In this document: positions 53,285-60,972 of the stretch, in pieces
How positions within the stretch are numbered: the first letter of the stretch is position 1
How the letters are laid out: each line of letters opens with the position of its first letter
From: Candidatus Hebobacterum abditum
GTDB taxonomy: Bacteria > Armatimonadota > Hebobacteria > Hebobacterales > Hebobacteraceae
DNA: 64,000 nucleotides
Direction: 5' to 3'
Assembly: GCA_029821875.1 (NCBI GenBank)
Contig: JALGXW010000018.1
Span: forward strand, 1-64,000
Notes under the pieces: model-generated
Database searches by the model: none
Seen by the model: only the letters and a program-made list of their open reading frames with translations
Told to the model about the DNA's origin: nothing
Position numbers and translations under genes: made by a program

Positions 53285-54061
53285 TCACGGTTCAGAAGGC
53301 CCCGGCCCATAGCGGGCGACGACGTCGTCCTGGGGCTCGTACCCGAGGATATCCCGGGCCGAGCGCAGGCTCAGGATCTCCCGGGATGTGATGGAGGTGC
53401 CGAACACGACTGCATAGCCGACGCCCGGCTTCTCGATCGCCAGCCGGAACAGCGACACCGCGTCCCCCGGGCTGAGCCAGATGAGACGCTCGAACTCGCT
53501 GGTTCGCAGATCCGGGTGATCGTACGGCAGCAGCCAGCCGATCCGGATCGCCACGAACTCCATCTCCCAGTGGTCGTGATAATAGCGGCCGAGCGCCTCC
53601 CCGAAGGCCTTCGACACCCCGTAGGTTGTCTCCGGCTGGAACGGATCCCTCACGTCTATCGTGTGCCGGGCATCCACGAACCCCACGACATGGCAGCTGC
53701 TCGCGTAGACGATGCGCCTGACCCCGGCCTCTCTCGCCGCCTCGAAGATGTTGTAGGCGCCGACGATGTTGGCGGGCACGATCTCTTCGACAAAGGGCGC
53801 CTCGCGGCTCACCGCCGCGAGGTGCACGAGAACGTCCATCCCCTCCATGAGAGACTGGAGCTTGCCGCGGTCCTGGAGATCGCCGAGGACGGCCGTCGGA
53901 TCGTCGGGCTCGGGGCGGCGGTAAAGGGTTCGGAGTTCGTACGCGTCGCGGAAGGCCGGCGCGAGCACACGGCCGACCTTTCCGCTCGCGCCGGTGAGGA
54001 ACACCTTCAACCGGGATGTCTGGCGATCCGCGCCAGGCGACATCTGATCTGCCTCGCCCAT
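53285..54061 (-). CDS. Uronate-dehydrogenase-like SDR epimerase/dehydrogenase
   Basis: 258 residues. NAD-binding TGASGKVG (about 23-30), LGDLQDRGKL, LVHLAAVSREAP, IVYASSCHVVG and the catalytic YGVSK (Tyr-x3-Lys). Typical of extended SDRs of the uronate dehydrogenase type, which oxidise galacturonate or glucuronate to the aldaric lactone. First gene of the four-gene run; together with the next two enzymes this matches the oxidative uronate route. Promoter not identified in the 112-bp gap to queE. Confidence 0.85.
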   Translation of the reverse strand: MGEADQMSPGADRQTSRLKVFLTGASGKVGRVLAPAFRDAYELRTLYRRPEPDDPTAVLGDLQDRGKLQSLMEGMDVLVHLAAVSREAPFVEEIVPANIVGAYNIFEAAREAGVRRIVYASSCHVVGFVDARHTIDVRDPFQPETTYGVSKAFGEALGRYYHDHWEMEFVAIRIGWLLPYDHPDLRTSEFERLIWLSPGDAVSLFRLAIEKPGVGYAVVFGTSITSREILSLRSARDILGYEPQDDVVARYGPGPSEP

Positions 54062-54173
54062 GCCTCCGACCCGACTGGCTTCTGTGTTCCAGGCGGACTC
54101 GCATGGCCCCTGGTTCGAGCAAGGAGATGGGTGTGCGAGGGGCGAGGAGAGGCCGCCGGAGCAGGGGGGCCGA

Positions 54174-54941
54174 CTACAGATAGCCGCCGAGGCGGTGCAT
54201 CTGGGGGATAACGCGGACGTTGGCCAGGTGGCGTTTGGCGACGGCCTGGAGGTCGAGCATCTGGCCCGGCGCGGGAGGCTCTACCTCCGGAGAGATCGGC
54301 GTCACCGGCTGAAGCACGAGCGGCATCTCCGGCCGGATCCCCCTGATGATCCGGCAGGCGGTCTCGATCTCTTCCTCCTCGCAGGCGGCCGTGACAACGG
54401 CCTTCGCGAAGTCGAGGCGCGTCGCATCCTCCACCGCGACCAGGCCGAGCAGGAAGCGCTCGTGGGTACCCCAGATCGGGGCGCGGCGAGTTGACGAGGG
54501 GAGCTTGATGTCCGCGCACACCGCGTCGACGTGGGGCAGCAGCCGCACGAGTTCATCGGCGAGGGTGCCGTTCGTCTCCAGGTACGCGCCCAGGCCGAGA
54601 TCGCCAAGCACCGGCAGCAGCTCCAGCAGGAAGTCGGTGTGCAGCAGTGGCTCGCCGCCGGTCAGAGCCACCGAATGATGCAGGCCCGGCTGCGGCCGGA
54701 CGAGCCGTCCCACGGCCTCCGCGACCTCCGTCACCGAGAGCGGGTTCGGCTGCTGCTCGAACTCCCCCGCGCCCGCGGTCTGCTCGATGCGGCAGGCGGC
54801 GCCCTCTTCCCGTGCGGCCGGCGTGTCGCAGTAGGCGCAGTCGAGGTTGCAGCCGCAGAGGCGAAGGAACACCTGCCGCTCTCCAACCAGCAGCCCCTCG
54901 CCCTGCACCGATGAGAAGATCTCGAACACGGGCGCGGTCAC
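54174..54941 (-). CDS. queE: 7-carboxy-7-deazaguanine synthase (radical SAM)
   Basis: 255 residues. Catalyses ring contraction of CPH4 to CDG in queuosine/archaeosine-type deazapurine synthesis. The radical SAM cluster motif is C-x3-C-x2-C (CNLDCAYC, Cys 31, 35, 38), preceded by [21 protein letters not shown] typical of Que[16 protein letters not shown] follows. Start GTG 54941, uncertain because no ribosome site is clear; upstream frames run into repeats. QueC, QueD and QueF are not in the window. Confidence 0.92.
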   Translation of the reverse strand: MTAPVFEIFSSVQGEGLLVGERQVFLRLCGCNLDCAYCDTPAAREEGAACRIEQTAGAGEFEQQPNPLSVTEVAEAVGRLVRPQPGLHHSVALTGGEPLLHTDFLLELLPVLGDLGLGAYLETNGTLADELVRLLPHVDAVCADIKLPSSTRRAPIWGTHERFLLGLVAVEDATRLDFAKAVVTAACEEEEIETACRIIRGIRPEMPLVLQPVTPISPEVEPPAPGQMLDLQAVAKRHLANVRVIPQMHRLGGYL

Positions 54942-55084
54942 GAGAGAGGAGATTACCTGCCCGGCAGCCCCGCTCCTGCCCCTGGAGAGGCACCCCGTTT
55001 TGTGTGGCCGTGGGGAGGGGGAAGAATCGAGGGGGGAGGGTGTCCCTCCCCTCTCGAAGCGCATCCACCCTACCGCCCCCCACT

Positions 55085-55287
55085 TAGGGGCGGGGGGACG
55101 ACCGGCGATTCGTCCCCCCGCGCCCCCCTCACTCGCCTTTGGCGTTTGCTGGCGACGGGCCGGGGCAAGGCACGTGGGCGGGACGAACGGAGGCCCGAGA
55201 GTATACTCTCGGGCGGAACCCGTCGAGGGCCTGCCGGCCCCCGAGCCCCCGGGGCCAGATGTTGGGCAGGAGCTTGCCTCCTGCCTC
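55085..55287 (-). repeat. Composite intergenic repeat, copy D (inverted)
   Basis: GGGGGGACGACCGGCG hairpin, CACTCGCCTTTGGCG, palindrome GCCCGAGAGT/ACTCTCGGGC at 55193-55214, the GGCCCCCGAGCCCCCGG block and GGCAGGAG hairpin at 55264-55282. Same orientation as copy C. The 606-bp gap 54942-55547 also holds a boilerplate repeat (55427-55455) and the promoter-like site at 55497. Confidence 0.85.
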
Positions 55288-55496
55288 GTTCCTGCGGGCC
55301 AGGGTTCCTGCCCCATCTCTCGGCCGTCGGGGCTCGCCTGCTCTCACTAAGCCAGACACCTCTCCCGTTGGGCAAAAGCCTTGGGCGCCTCGGGTGCCTT
55401 GCCTCCTGCCCCCTTTCTCGACGCCCTGTCATCCTGAGCGCGGCGAAGGATCTTGGGAGGCCGAACATCTTGTCCAGCTAGCTTAGCTGCGCGCCC

Positions 55497-55526
55497 TTGA
55501 CGGCTGCGCCGTCAAGGCGCGAGAAT
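55497..55526 (+). promoter_or_regulatory. Promoter-like repeat TTGACG-N18-GAGAAT
   Basis: TTGACG 55497-55502, GAGAAT 55521-55526. Here the spacer also forms a TTGACGG/CCGTCAA palindrome. 21 nt before ATG 55548, same sense. GAGAAT is closest of all copies to the sigma-70 -10 consensus. Confidence 0.6.
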
Positions 55527-55547
55527 CACGAGACGGAGGGTGAGGGC

Positions 55548-56093
55548 ATGACCCCGGGGCTGGTGATCAAGGAAGGTCCGCGTATCCGCATTCGACAGTT
55601 GCGCGAGGAGGATGTGCCGCGCATGGCTGCCGGCGCTTTCGGCGGCGAGGAGGGGGCGAAACGCTGGTACGCGGAGGAGCTGGAGAAGGGCGACGGGGCC
55701 TCCAAAGACTTCCGGCAGTTCGCGGTGGAGACGAAGTCGGGCGAGTGGATAGGCTGGACCGGCTTCTACGGGGACCCCGGCGGGGACGCCGGCGGCTACT
55801 TCACCATTGCCGAGCCGTTCCGAGGCCAGGGGTATGGCACCGAGCTGGTGCGGTGCGCCCTGGAGGTCATGTTCCTCGACTGCGAGGCCGCCCGCTGCAC
55901 CATCGATTACCACGACTGGAACGAAGCTGCGGCGCGCACCTACGCGAAGTTCGGCTTCGAGGAGACCCAGCGCATCCGCATCCCTGAGGACAAGCTCACC
56001 GACGAGGACCGAGCCATGGCGCCCGACCGGCCGGTCGACGCGGTGGTCATCACGCTAACCCGAGAGAAGTTCCTCGGGGCTGGCGGCGAGTAG
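55548..56093 (+). CDS. GNAT-family N-acetyltransferase
   Basis: 181 residues, ATG 55548 after GGAGGGTGAGG. GNAT core: RIRQLREEDVPRMAAG, GEWIGWTGFYGDPGGDAGGYFTIAEPFRGQGYGTELVRCAL (acetyl-CoA pyrophosphate loop RGQGYG), then EAAARTYAKFGFEETQ. RimJ/RimL-like substrate class; substrate unknown. Confidence 0.93.
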   Translation: MTPGLVIKEGPRIRIRQLREEDVPRMAAGAFGGEEGAKRWYAEELEKGDGASKDFRQFAVETKSGEWIGWTGFYGDPGGDAGGYFTIAEPFRGQGYGTELVRCALEVMFLDCEAARCTIDYHDWNEAAARTYAKFGFEETQRIRIPEDKLTDEDRAMAPDRPVDAVVITLTREKFLGAGGE

Positions 56094-56133
56094 GCCCTGG
56101 GCCGGGAGACCTGCCTGCATTGCAGAACGGCTG

Positions 56134-56156
56134 GGGCAGGAGACACGCTCCTGCCC
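56134..56156 (+). repeat. GGGCAGGAG hairpin, exact copy
   Basis: GGGCAGGAG-5 nt-CTCCTGCCC, identical in all 23 positions to 9941-9963 and 36843-36865, 40 nt after the GNAT gene. The 319-bp gap 56094-56412 also holds a boilerplate repeat (56170-56195) and the promoter at 56354. Confidence 0.85.
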
Positions 56157-56353
56157 TACGAGACTCGCCGGCCTGCCCTGAGCGACGTCGAACGGGTCGT
56201 CCCCCCGCCGGCAAGTCTGCCCGGCGGGCATCCGCCGGGCATGTCGTTGTGCTGTGATGACTGCGCGCCTGGCATGGGTATGCTCCCCCTGGAAGGGCCA
56301 GGCTGTGGCGCGTTGGTTGGGCGGCGACGGCGCCACGCTCTCTGCGCCGCGGT

Positions 56354-56383
56354 TTGTTCGGGGGCGCGGGCACATGCTATAAT
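56354..56383 (+). promoter_or_regulatory. Promoter of the MoxR-like gene
   Basis: -35 TTGTTC (56354-56359), 18-nt spacer, consensus -10 TATAAT (56378-56383) with extended TGC before it. Leader about 23 nt. Confidence 0.75.
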
Positions 56384-56412
56384 GCCGGCCGGCGGGTAGA
56401 GAGGATCCAATC

Positions 56413-57360
56413 GTGGAGAGTGTGAGCTGGACGGCGGAGCGGGCCCGGGCGATTGCGGATGAGATCGAGACGGTCATCGTGGGCAAGCGCGAGGCCGTCG
56501 AGATGGTGGTCATCGGGCTGCTGAGCAACGGCCACCTGCTGATCGAGGACATTCCCGGGGTGGGCAAGACGATGCTGGCGCGGGCGCTGGCCGCGGCGCT
56601 GGGCGCGAAGTACCGGCGCATCCAATTCACGCCCGACCTGCTGCCCGCGGACATCACCGGCACCTCGATCTTCAACCAGAAGACGAGCGAGTTCGCCTTC
56701 CGTCCGGGGCCCATCTTCACCAACGTGCTGCTGGCCGACGAGATCAACCGCGCCACGCCGAAGACGCAGTCGAGCCTGTTGGAGGGCATGGAGGAGTTCC
56801 AGGTCACGGTGGACGGCGCGACCCATGTGCTGGAGCGGCCCTTCTTCGTGATCGCGACGGAGAATCCGATCGAGTACCGGGGCACCTACCCGCTGCCGGA
56901 GGCGCAGCTCGACCGGTTCCTCATGCGCATCAACCTCGGCTATCCGACGCCGGATCAGGAGGTGGTGGTGCTCGACCGGCAGGTGAAGGAGCACCCCATC
57001 CACTCGGTCAAGCCGGTGGCGGAGCGAGATGAAGTGCTGCAGATGCAGCAGAACATCCGCGATGTGCACATCGACCCCTCGTTGAAGCAGTACATGGTGG
57101 ACATCGTTGCGGCCACCCGGGAGCATTCGTCCCTGGTGCTGGGCGCGAGCCCGCGTGCCTCCATCGGCCTCATGCGCACCGGCCAGAGCCGGGCCGCGCT
57201 GCAGGGCCGCGAGTACGTGCTGCCGGATGATGTGAAGGCACTCGCCGCGCCGGTGCTGTGCCACCGCCTCATCCCCAAGCCCGAGGCGAGGATTCGGCCG
57301 GACGAAGTGGCGTCAGTCGTCAGCGAGATCCTCGACCAGATGTCCGTGCCGGCGGTGTAG
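56413..57360 (+). CDS. MoxR-family AAA+ ATPase
   Basis: 315 residues from GTG 56413, with GAGAGGA upstream. Walker A EDIPGVGKT (45-53), Walker B LLADEINRA, sensor 1 FFVIATENPIEYRGT with PLPEAQLDRFLMRI, arginine-finger region and the lid helix ASPRASIGLMRTGQSRA. MoxR ATPases act as chaperones for metalloenzyme or complex maturation. No VWA-domain partner is seen in the window, which is unusual for the family. It may serve the downstream acetyl-CoA-synthase-like protein, but that is speculation. Confidence 0.93.
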   Translation: MESVSWTAERARAIADEIETVIVGKREAVEMVVIGLLSNGHLLIEDIPGVGKTMLARALAAALGAKYRRIQFTPDLLPADITGTSIFNQKTSEFAFRPGPIFTNVLLADEINRATPKTQSSLLEGMEEFQVTVDGATHVLERPFFVIATENPIEYRGTYPLPEAQLDRFLMRINLGYPTPDQEVVVLDRQVKEHPIHSVKPVAERDEVLQMQQNIRDVHIDPSLKQYMVDIVAATREHSSLVLGASPRASIGLMRTGQSRAALQGREYVLPDDVKALAAPVLCHRLIPKPEARIRPDEVASVVSEILDQMSVPAV

Positions 57361-57385
57361 TCGGGCCGGCCCGCTGCTGCTCCCC

Positions 57386-57414
57386 TTGACGAACAGGCGT
57401 GTTGCTGGCATAGT
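57386..57414 (+). promoter_or_regulatory. Promoter of the site-2 protease gene
   Basis: -35 TTGACG (57386-57391), 17-nt spacer, -10 CATAGT (57409-57414). Leader about 55-60 nt before GTG 57478. Confidence 0.65.
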
Positions 57415-57477
57415 CGCGCCGGTGCTCGCCGCCCGACTTGCCGCGGCATCCTGCGCCGGAGATGCGAGAGCCGAACG

Positions 57478-58107
57478 GTGTCACTTGATTCACCGATAAC
57501 CAGGATCATTGTGAGCATACCGGCCTTCCTGCCGGCCATCATCCTGCACGAGGTGGCGCACGGCTACGCGGCCTATCTGCTCGGCGACGATACGGCCAAG
57601 CGCGCCGGCCGCCTCACGCTGTCGCCGGTGGCCCACTTCGATCCCATCGGCGCGCTCTTCTTCGTCTTCACCAGCATCGCGGGCGTCGGCTTCGGCTGGG
57701 CGAAGCCGGTTCCGGTGGCGACGCACATGCTGCGCAATCCCCGCCGAGACGACATCCTCGTGAGTCTGGCCGGACCGGCCGCCAACTTCGCTCAGGCGGT
57801 GGTATGGGCGGTGCTGCTGCGGTTCCTGTTCCGGCTGCCCGCCAGCGATTTCGTGCTCGCGCTGGCGACCTTCTGTTACCTCGCCGTCATGATCAACGTC
57901 GTCCTGATGGTGTTCAACCTGCTGCCCATCCCGCCGCTGGACGGCTCCCACGTCGCGCTGCGGCTGCTCGGCGTCGACGACCCGACCCTCGCCAGCCGGC
58001 TTGCGCCGATCGGGTTCGTCGTCCTCTTCCTGCTGGTCGGCACGCGGTTCTTCGGCGGCATCTTCGGCGGGCTGATAGGCCGCGTCCTCGACCTGTTCGT
58101 GCGGTAG
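57478..58107 (+). CDS. Site-2 protease family zinc metalloprotease (M50)
   Basis: 209 residues with about five TM segments. Zn motif HEVAH (His 24, Glu 25, His 28) in TM1, NLLPIPPLDGSHVALRLLG (the third-ligand PPLDG motif) later, GPAANFAQAVVW between. Short M50B class without PDZ domain. Could process membrane regulators such as anti-sigma factors; no direct partner identified. Start GTG 57478. Confidence 0.9.
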   Translation: MSLDSPITRIIVSIPAFLPAIILHEVAHGYAAYLLGDDTAKRAGRLTLSPVAHFDPIGALFFVFTSIAGVGFGWAKPVPVATHMLRNPRRDDILVSLAGPAANFAQAVVWAVLLRFLFRLPASDFVLALATFCYLAVMINVVLMVFNLLPIPPLDGSHVALRLLGVDDPTLASRLAPIGFVVLFLLVGTRFFGGIFGGLIGRVLDLFVR

Positions 58108-58186
58108 TGGCTGTCGGCCTGGCGAGGCAGGCCCGCCGCCGCCATGTCCCGAAGGAATCCCCCGGAACACGTGAGGAGCGAACGCT

Positions 58187-60052
58187 GTGATAGCTGGCCT
58201 GAGAATTCTTGTCGAGCAACTGCCGGAGGAGGTTGTCCCTTTCGGGGGCAGTCAGTTCGCATTTCCGATAAGCGAGGTCTTGTTTGGGTCGCCGCCCGAC
58301 CTCGCGTGGGTTCGAGAGGAGGTCGAACGGCTCGACGCAAGCGACGCGGAGCCACACGAGGCCGCCTGGGTGGCCTTGGCGGCGGCCGAAGCGGCGGAGT
58401 CGGCGCGGCCCGACCGCGGGGAGTGGTTTGTCACCGACGGGCAGTTCCGCGGGATTGTCTTCATGGGTATCAAATGGCGGGCCGGGTGGGCGCTGGTGCT
58501 CGGCGAGCACCAGGAGGCGTACGCCCGCGCCTTCGACGATGCCGGCTTCATGACGTTCGTGACGCGGCCCGGCCTGAAGGTGGGTCGCTTCTTGGGAGAG
58601 CGCGAGACAGCGTCGATCTACTTCGCGCAGCTCCTCGCGCGGTATGCCCTGCTCTACAGCGACGTCGAGCCCGGGCAGAGCCACGAGCTGACGCACTTCA
58701 TCGAGGATCACGGCCCGGCCGTGCTGGTGGTCTCCGGCCGCATGAAGCCTGTCGAGGCGCTGCTGTGCTTGTCGCTCATGCGGCTCGGAGTGGGGGTGAT
58801 CATCGCCGAAGCAGACTTCCCGTGGCAGGTGGGCAACCGCGTGGAGGTCGATTCGCCCGAGGCCGCGGTCGCCGCGACCGGGGGCTTCCAGAACCTGCGA
58901 ATCCGATCGCAGGATGATCCGCTCTCCGCGCTGCCCGAATACGCCGACCCCGCCTTTCTGCGGGAGGAGTTCGAGCCGGCCCGGCGGCTCGGCGGGGGGC
59001 CGAGCAGCTTCCTCTTGCTGCGGGCCGGAAAGGCGGCAGAGGCGGTCAGGACCGAGGCTCTGGCCGATGGCGGCACGGCCGCAACCGAGGACATCGGCAT
59101 TCTGGTCACCATAGATGATCCGACTCTGGACGCGCCGGCCGCGGAGGAGCTGGAGCGCGCCGCGGTCGGCTACCTGAACCTCCTGCGCGGAGTGCGAGTG
59201 GAGCAGGCCGACCCGCTGACGCTCGCACTCAAGGAGGGAGGGGGCCCGACCCTGGAGCAGATAGGCGAGGTCGTCCGGCGCGGCCTCCGGCTCGAGTACC
59301 CGCGGCTGGGCCCGATCCGGGTGGAGGTTATAGCCGATGGGGCGCGGCTCGAGGGCCTGGCCGCGGAGGCGAAGGCGGAGCGGGAGCGCCGGCGGGACGA
59401 GACCGAGCGGATGGCCGAGGGCGACGAAGCCGAAGTCTACTCGTGCGAGTCGTGCGCGCCCTTCTCCCGCGAGCACGTGTGCTTCGTCCATCCGCTTCGC
59501 ACCCCGATGTGCGGCCGGCCCTGGCGAGAGATGCTGGTCGGCGCGCGGTACATGGGCGTGAGCGCCGGCCGGCCCTGGCGCAGGCGCGGCCGGCCGGAGA
59601 ACTGCTGCACGGTCGTGCCCCTCGGCCGCGAGATCGATCCCGTGAAGGGGGAGTACGAGGGCCTGAACGAATTCGTCCGACGTGCCACCGACGGCCGGAT
59701 GGAGCGCGTGTTCTTGCACTCGGTGAGAGACTACCCCCACAGCTCCTGCGGGTGCTTCTACGCCCTCGCCTGGTGGAGCGAGGAGATGGGCGGCATCGGC
59801 CTCATGCAGCGGGGCTTCTCCGGGACGGCGCCCGATGGGTCCACCTGGAACACGCTGGCCAATCGGGCCGGCGGCAAGCAACAGCCCGGCATCACGGGCC
59901 TCGCCATCGGGTACATGCGCTCCCCCAAGTTCCTCCAGGGAGACGGCGGCTGGGGCGCGGTCAAGTGGATGACGCAGAGGCTCAAGGACGAGCTGCGAGA
60001 GGCCGTGCCGGAGGTCGAGGGGATCGCCACAGAGGAAGACGCAGGAGAGTAG
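58187..60052 (+). CDS. acsB: Acetyl-CoA synthase (AcsB/CdhC) family protein with intact A-cluster motif
   Basis: 621 residues, GTG 58187 with GAGGAG 8 nt upstream. C-terminal A-cluster residues: Cys 420, 423, 432, 442 (C-x2-C-x8-C-x9-C) and the CGC tripeptide 521-523, with Phe 426 three residues after the second Cys, as in known acetyl-CoA synthases. Other signatures: GGIGLMQRGFSGTAPDGSTW, NTLANRAGGKQQPGI, DGGWGAVKWM. The N-terminal 400 residues resemble the AcsB CODH-interaction and middle domains (RYALLYSDVEPGQ, AVLVVSGRMKPVEALL). Normally builds acetyl-CoA from CO, CoA and a corrinoid methyl group. No cooS, acsCD or acsE neighbour is present, so its actual substrate is open. Confidence 0.88.
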   Translation: MIAGLRILVEQLPEEVVPFGGSQFAFPISEVLFGSPPDLAWVREEVERLDASDAEPHEAAWVALAAAEAAESARPDRGEWFVTDGQFRGIVFMGIKWRAGWALVLGEHQEAYARAFDDAGFMTFVTRPGLKVGRFLGERETASIYFAQLLARYALLYSDVEPGQSHELTHFIEDHGPAVLVVSGRMKPVEALLCLSLMRLGVGVIIAEADFPWQVGNRVEVDSPEAAVAATGGFQNLRIRSQDDPLSALPEYADPAFLREEFEPARRLGGGPSSFLLLRAGKAAEAVRTEALADGGTAATEDIGILVTIDDPTLDAPAAEELERAAVGYLNLLRGVRVEQADPLTLALKEGGGPTLEQIGEVVRRGLRLEYPRLGPIRVEVIADGARLEGLAAEAKAERERRRDETERMAEGDEAEVYSCESCAPFSREHVCFVHPLRTPMCGRPWREMLVGARYMGVSAGRPWRRRGRPENCCTVVPLGREIDPVKGEYEGLNEFVRRATDGRMERVFLHSVRDYPHSSCGCFYALAWWSEEMGGIGLMQRGFSGTAPDGSTWNTLANRAGGKQQPGITGLAIGYMRSPKFLQGDGGWGAVKWMTQRLKDELREAVPEVEGIATEEDAGE

Positions 60053-60150
60053 ATCTCCCTCGCGGGATCTCCCGCGAACGCCGCGCGCAGCCCGCGGACA
60101 GGAGCGCAAACGATCCCGTCGAAGCGGGCACCCGGAAGGGGGTGAGGAGC

Positions 60151-60972
60151 ATGCGGTTCGCCTTCTGCAACGAGGGCTTCGGGGAAGCCGCCTGGCCCCT
60201 CGTGTGCCGCACCATCGCGGAGGCGGGGTATGACGGCGTGGAAATCGCGCCCTTCACCTTCGCGCCCAGCGTGCAGAGCATCCCGTCCCATCGCCGAGCC
60301 GAGATCCAGTCGGCCGCGCACGACGCGGGCCTGGAGATCGTGGGCCTCCACTGGATTCTGGCGGAGACAGAGGGGCTGCACGTGGGGCATCCCGATGCCA
60401 GCGTCCGTCGGCGCACGCGGGACTACGTGTGTCATCTCGCGGACTTCTGTGCCGACCTCGGCGGCCGGGTGATGGTGCTCGGCTCGCCCAACCAGCGCGG
60501 GCAGGTCGGAGGCGCGAGCGATGAGGACACGTGGAGGTGGGCGGCCGAGACTCTCGAGGGCGCGCTCGACACCCTGGCCGAGCGCCAGGTCATGCTGTGC
60601 ATCGAGCCCCTCTGCACGGAGGAGACGGAGTTCATCAACACCGCGGAGGAAGGCCGGCGGCTGGTGGATGAACTCGGCCACCCGAGCTTCGGGCTGATGC
60701 TCGACGTCCACGCCATGGCCCTATCCGAGTCGCGCCCCATGGAAGACGTGATCAAGGACCAGCGCGAGGTCTTGGCACACGTCCACGCCAACGATGCCAA
60801 CCGGCAGGGCCCCGGGTGCGGCGAGGTGGACTTCCATCCCATCCTGAAGGCCCTCCGCCAGATCGGATATGACGGCTACGTGTCGGTGGAGCCGTTCGAG
60901 TTCGACCCGGACGCGGAGACCGTGGCGCGGCGGTGTGTTCGCTACCTGCGGGACTGCCTGCCCAGTGAGTGA
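60151..60972 (+). CDS. Sugar phosphate isomerase/epimerase-like TIM barrel (paralogue 1)
   Basis: 273 residues of the xylose-isomerase-like/AP-endonuclease-2 fold: RFAFCNEGFGEAAWPLV, YDGVEIAPFTF, LMLDVHAMALSESRP, VLAHVHANDANRQGPG, YVSVEPFEF. Conserved Glu/His/Asp metal residues in E-P-L, LDVH, HVHANDAN, SVEPFEF. Exact substrate unknown. A distant relative lies at 61645. It is overlapped at its end by the MoaD-like gene. Confidence 0.88.
   Translation: MRFAFCNEGFGEAAWPLVCRTIAEAGYDGVEIAPFTFAPSVQSIPSHRRAEIQSAAHDAGLEIVGLHWILAETEGLHVGHPDASVRRRTRDYVCHLADFCADLGGRVMVLGSPNQRGQVGGASDEDTWRWAAETLEGALDTLAERQVMLCIEPLCTEETEFINTAEEGRRLVDELGHPSFGLMLDVHAMALSESRPMEDVIKDQREVLAHVHANDANRQGPGCGEVDFHPILKALRQIGYDGYVSVEPFEFDPDAETVARRCVRYLRDCLPSE

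Noticed and set aside
57914-60109. Minus-strand 731-residue frame over the AcsB-like gene
   Set aside because: Antisense shadow; the A-cluster residues and the ribosome site are on the plus strand.
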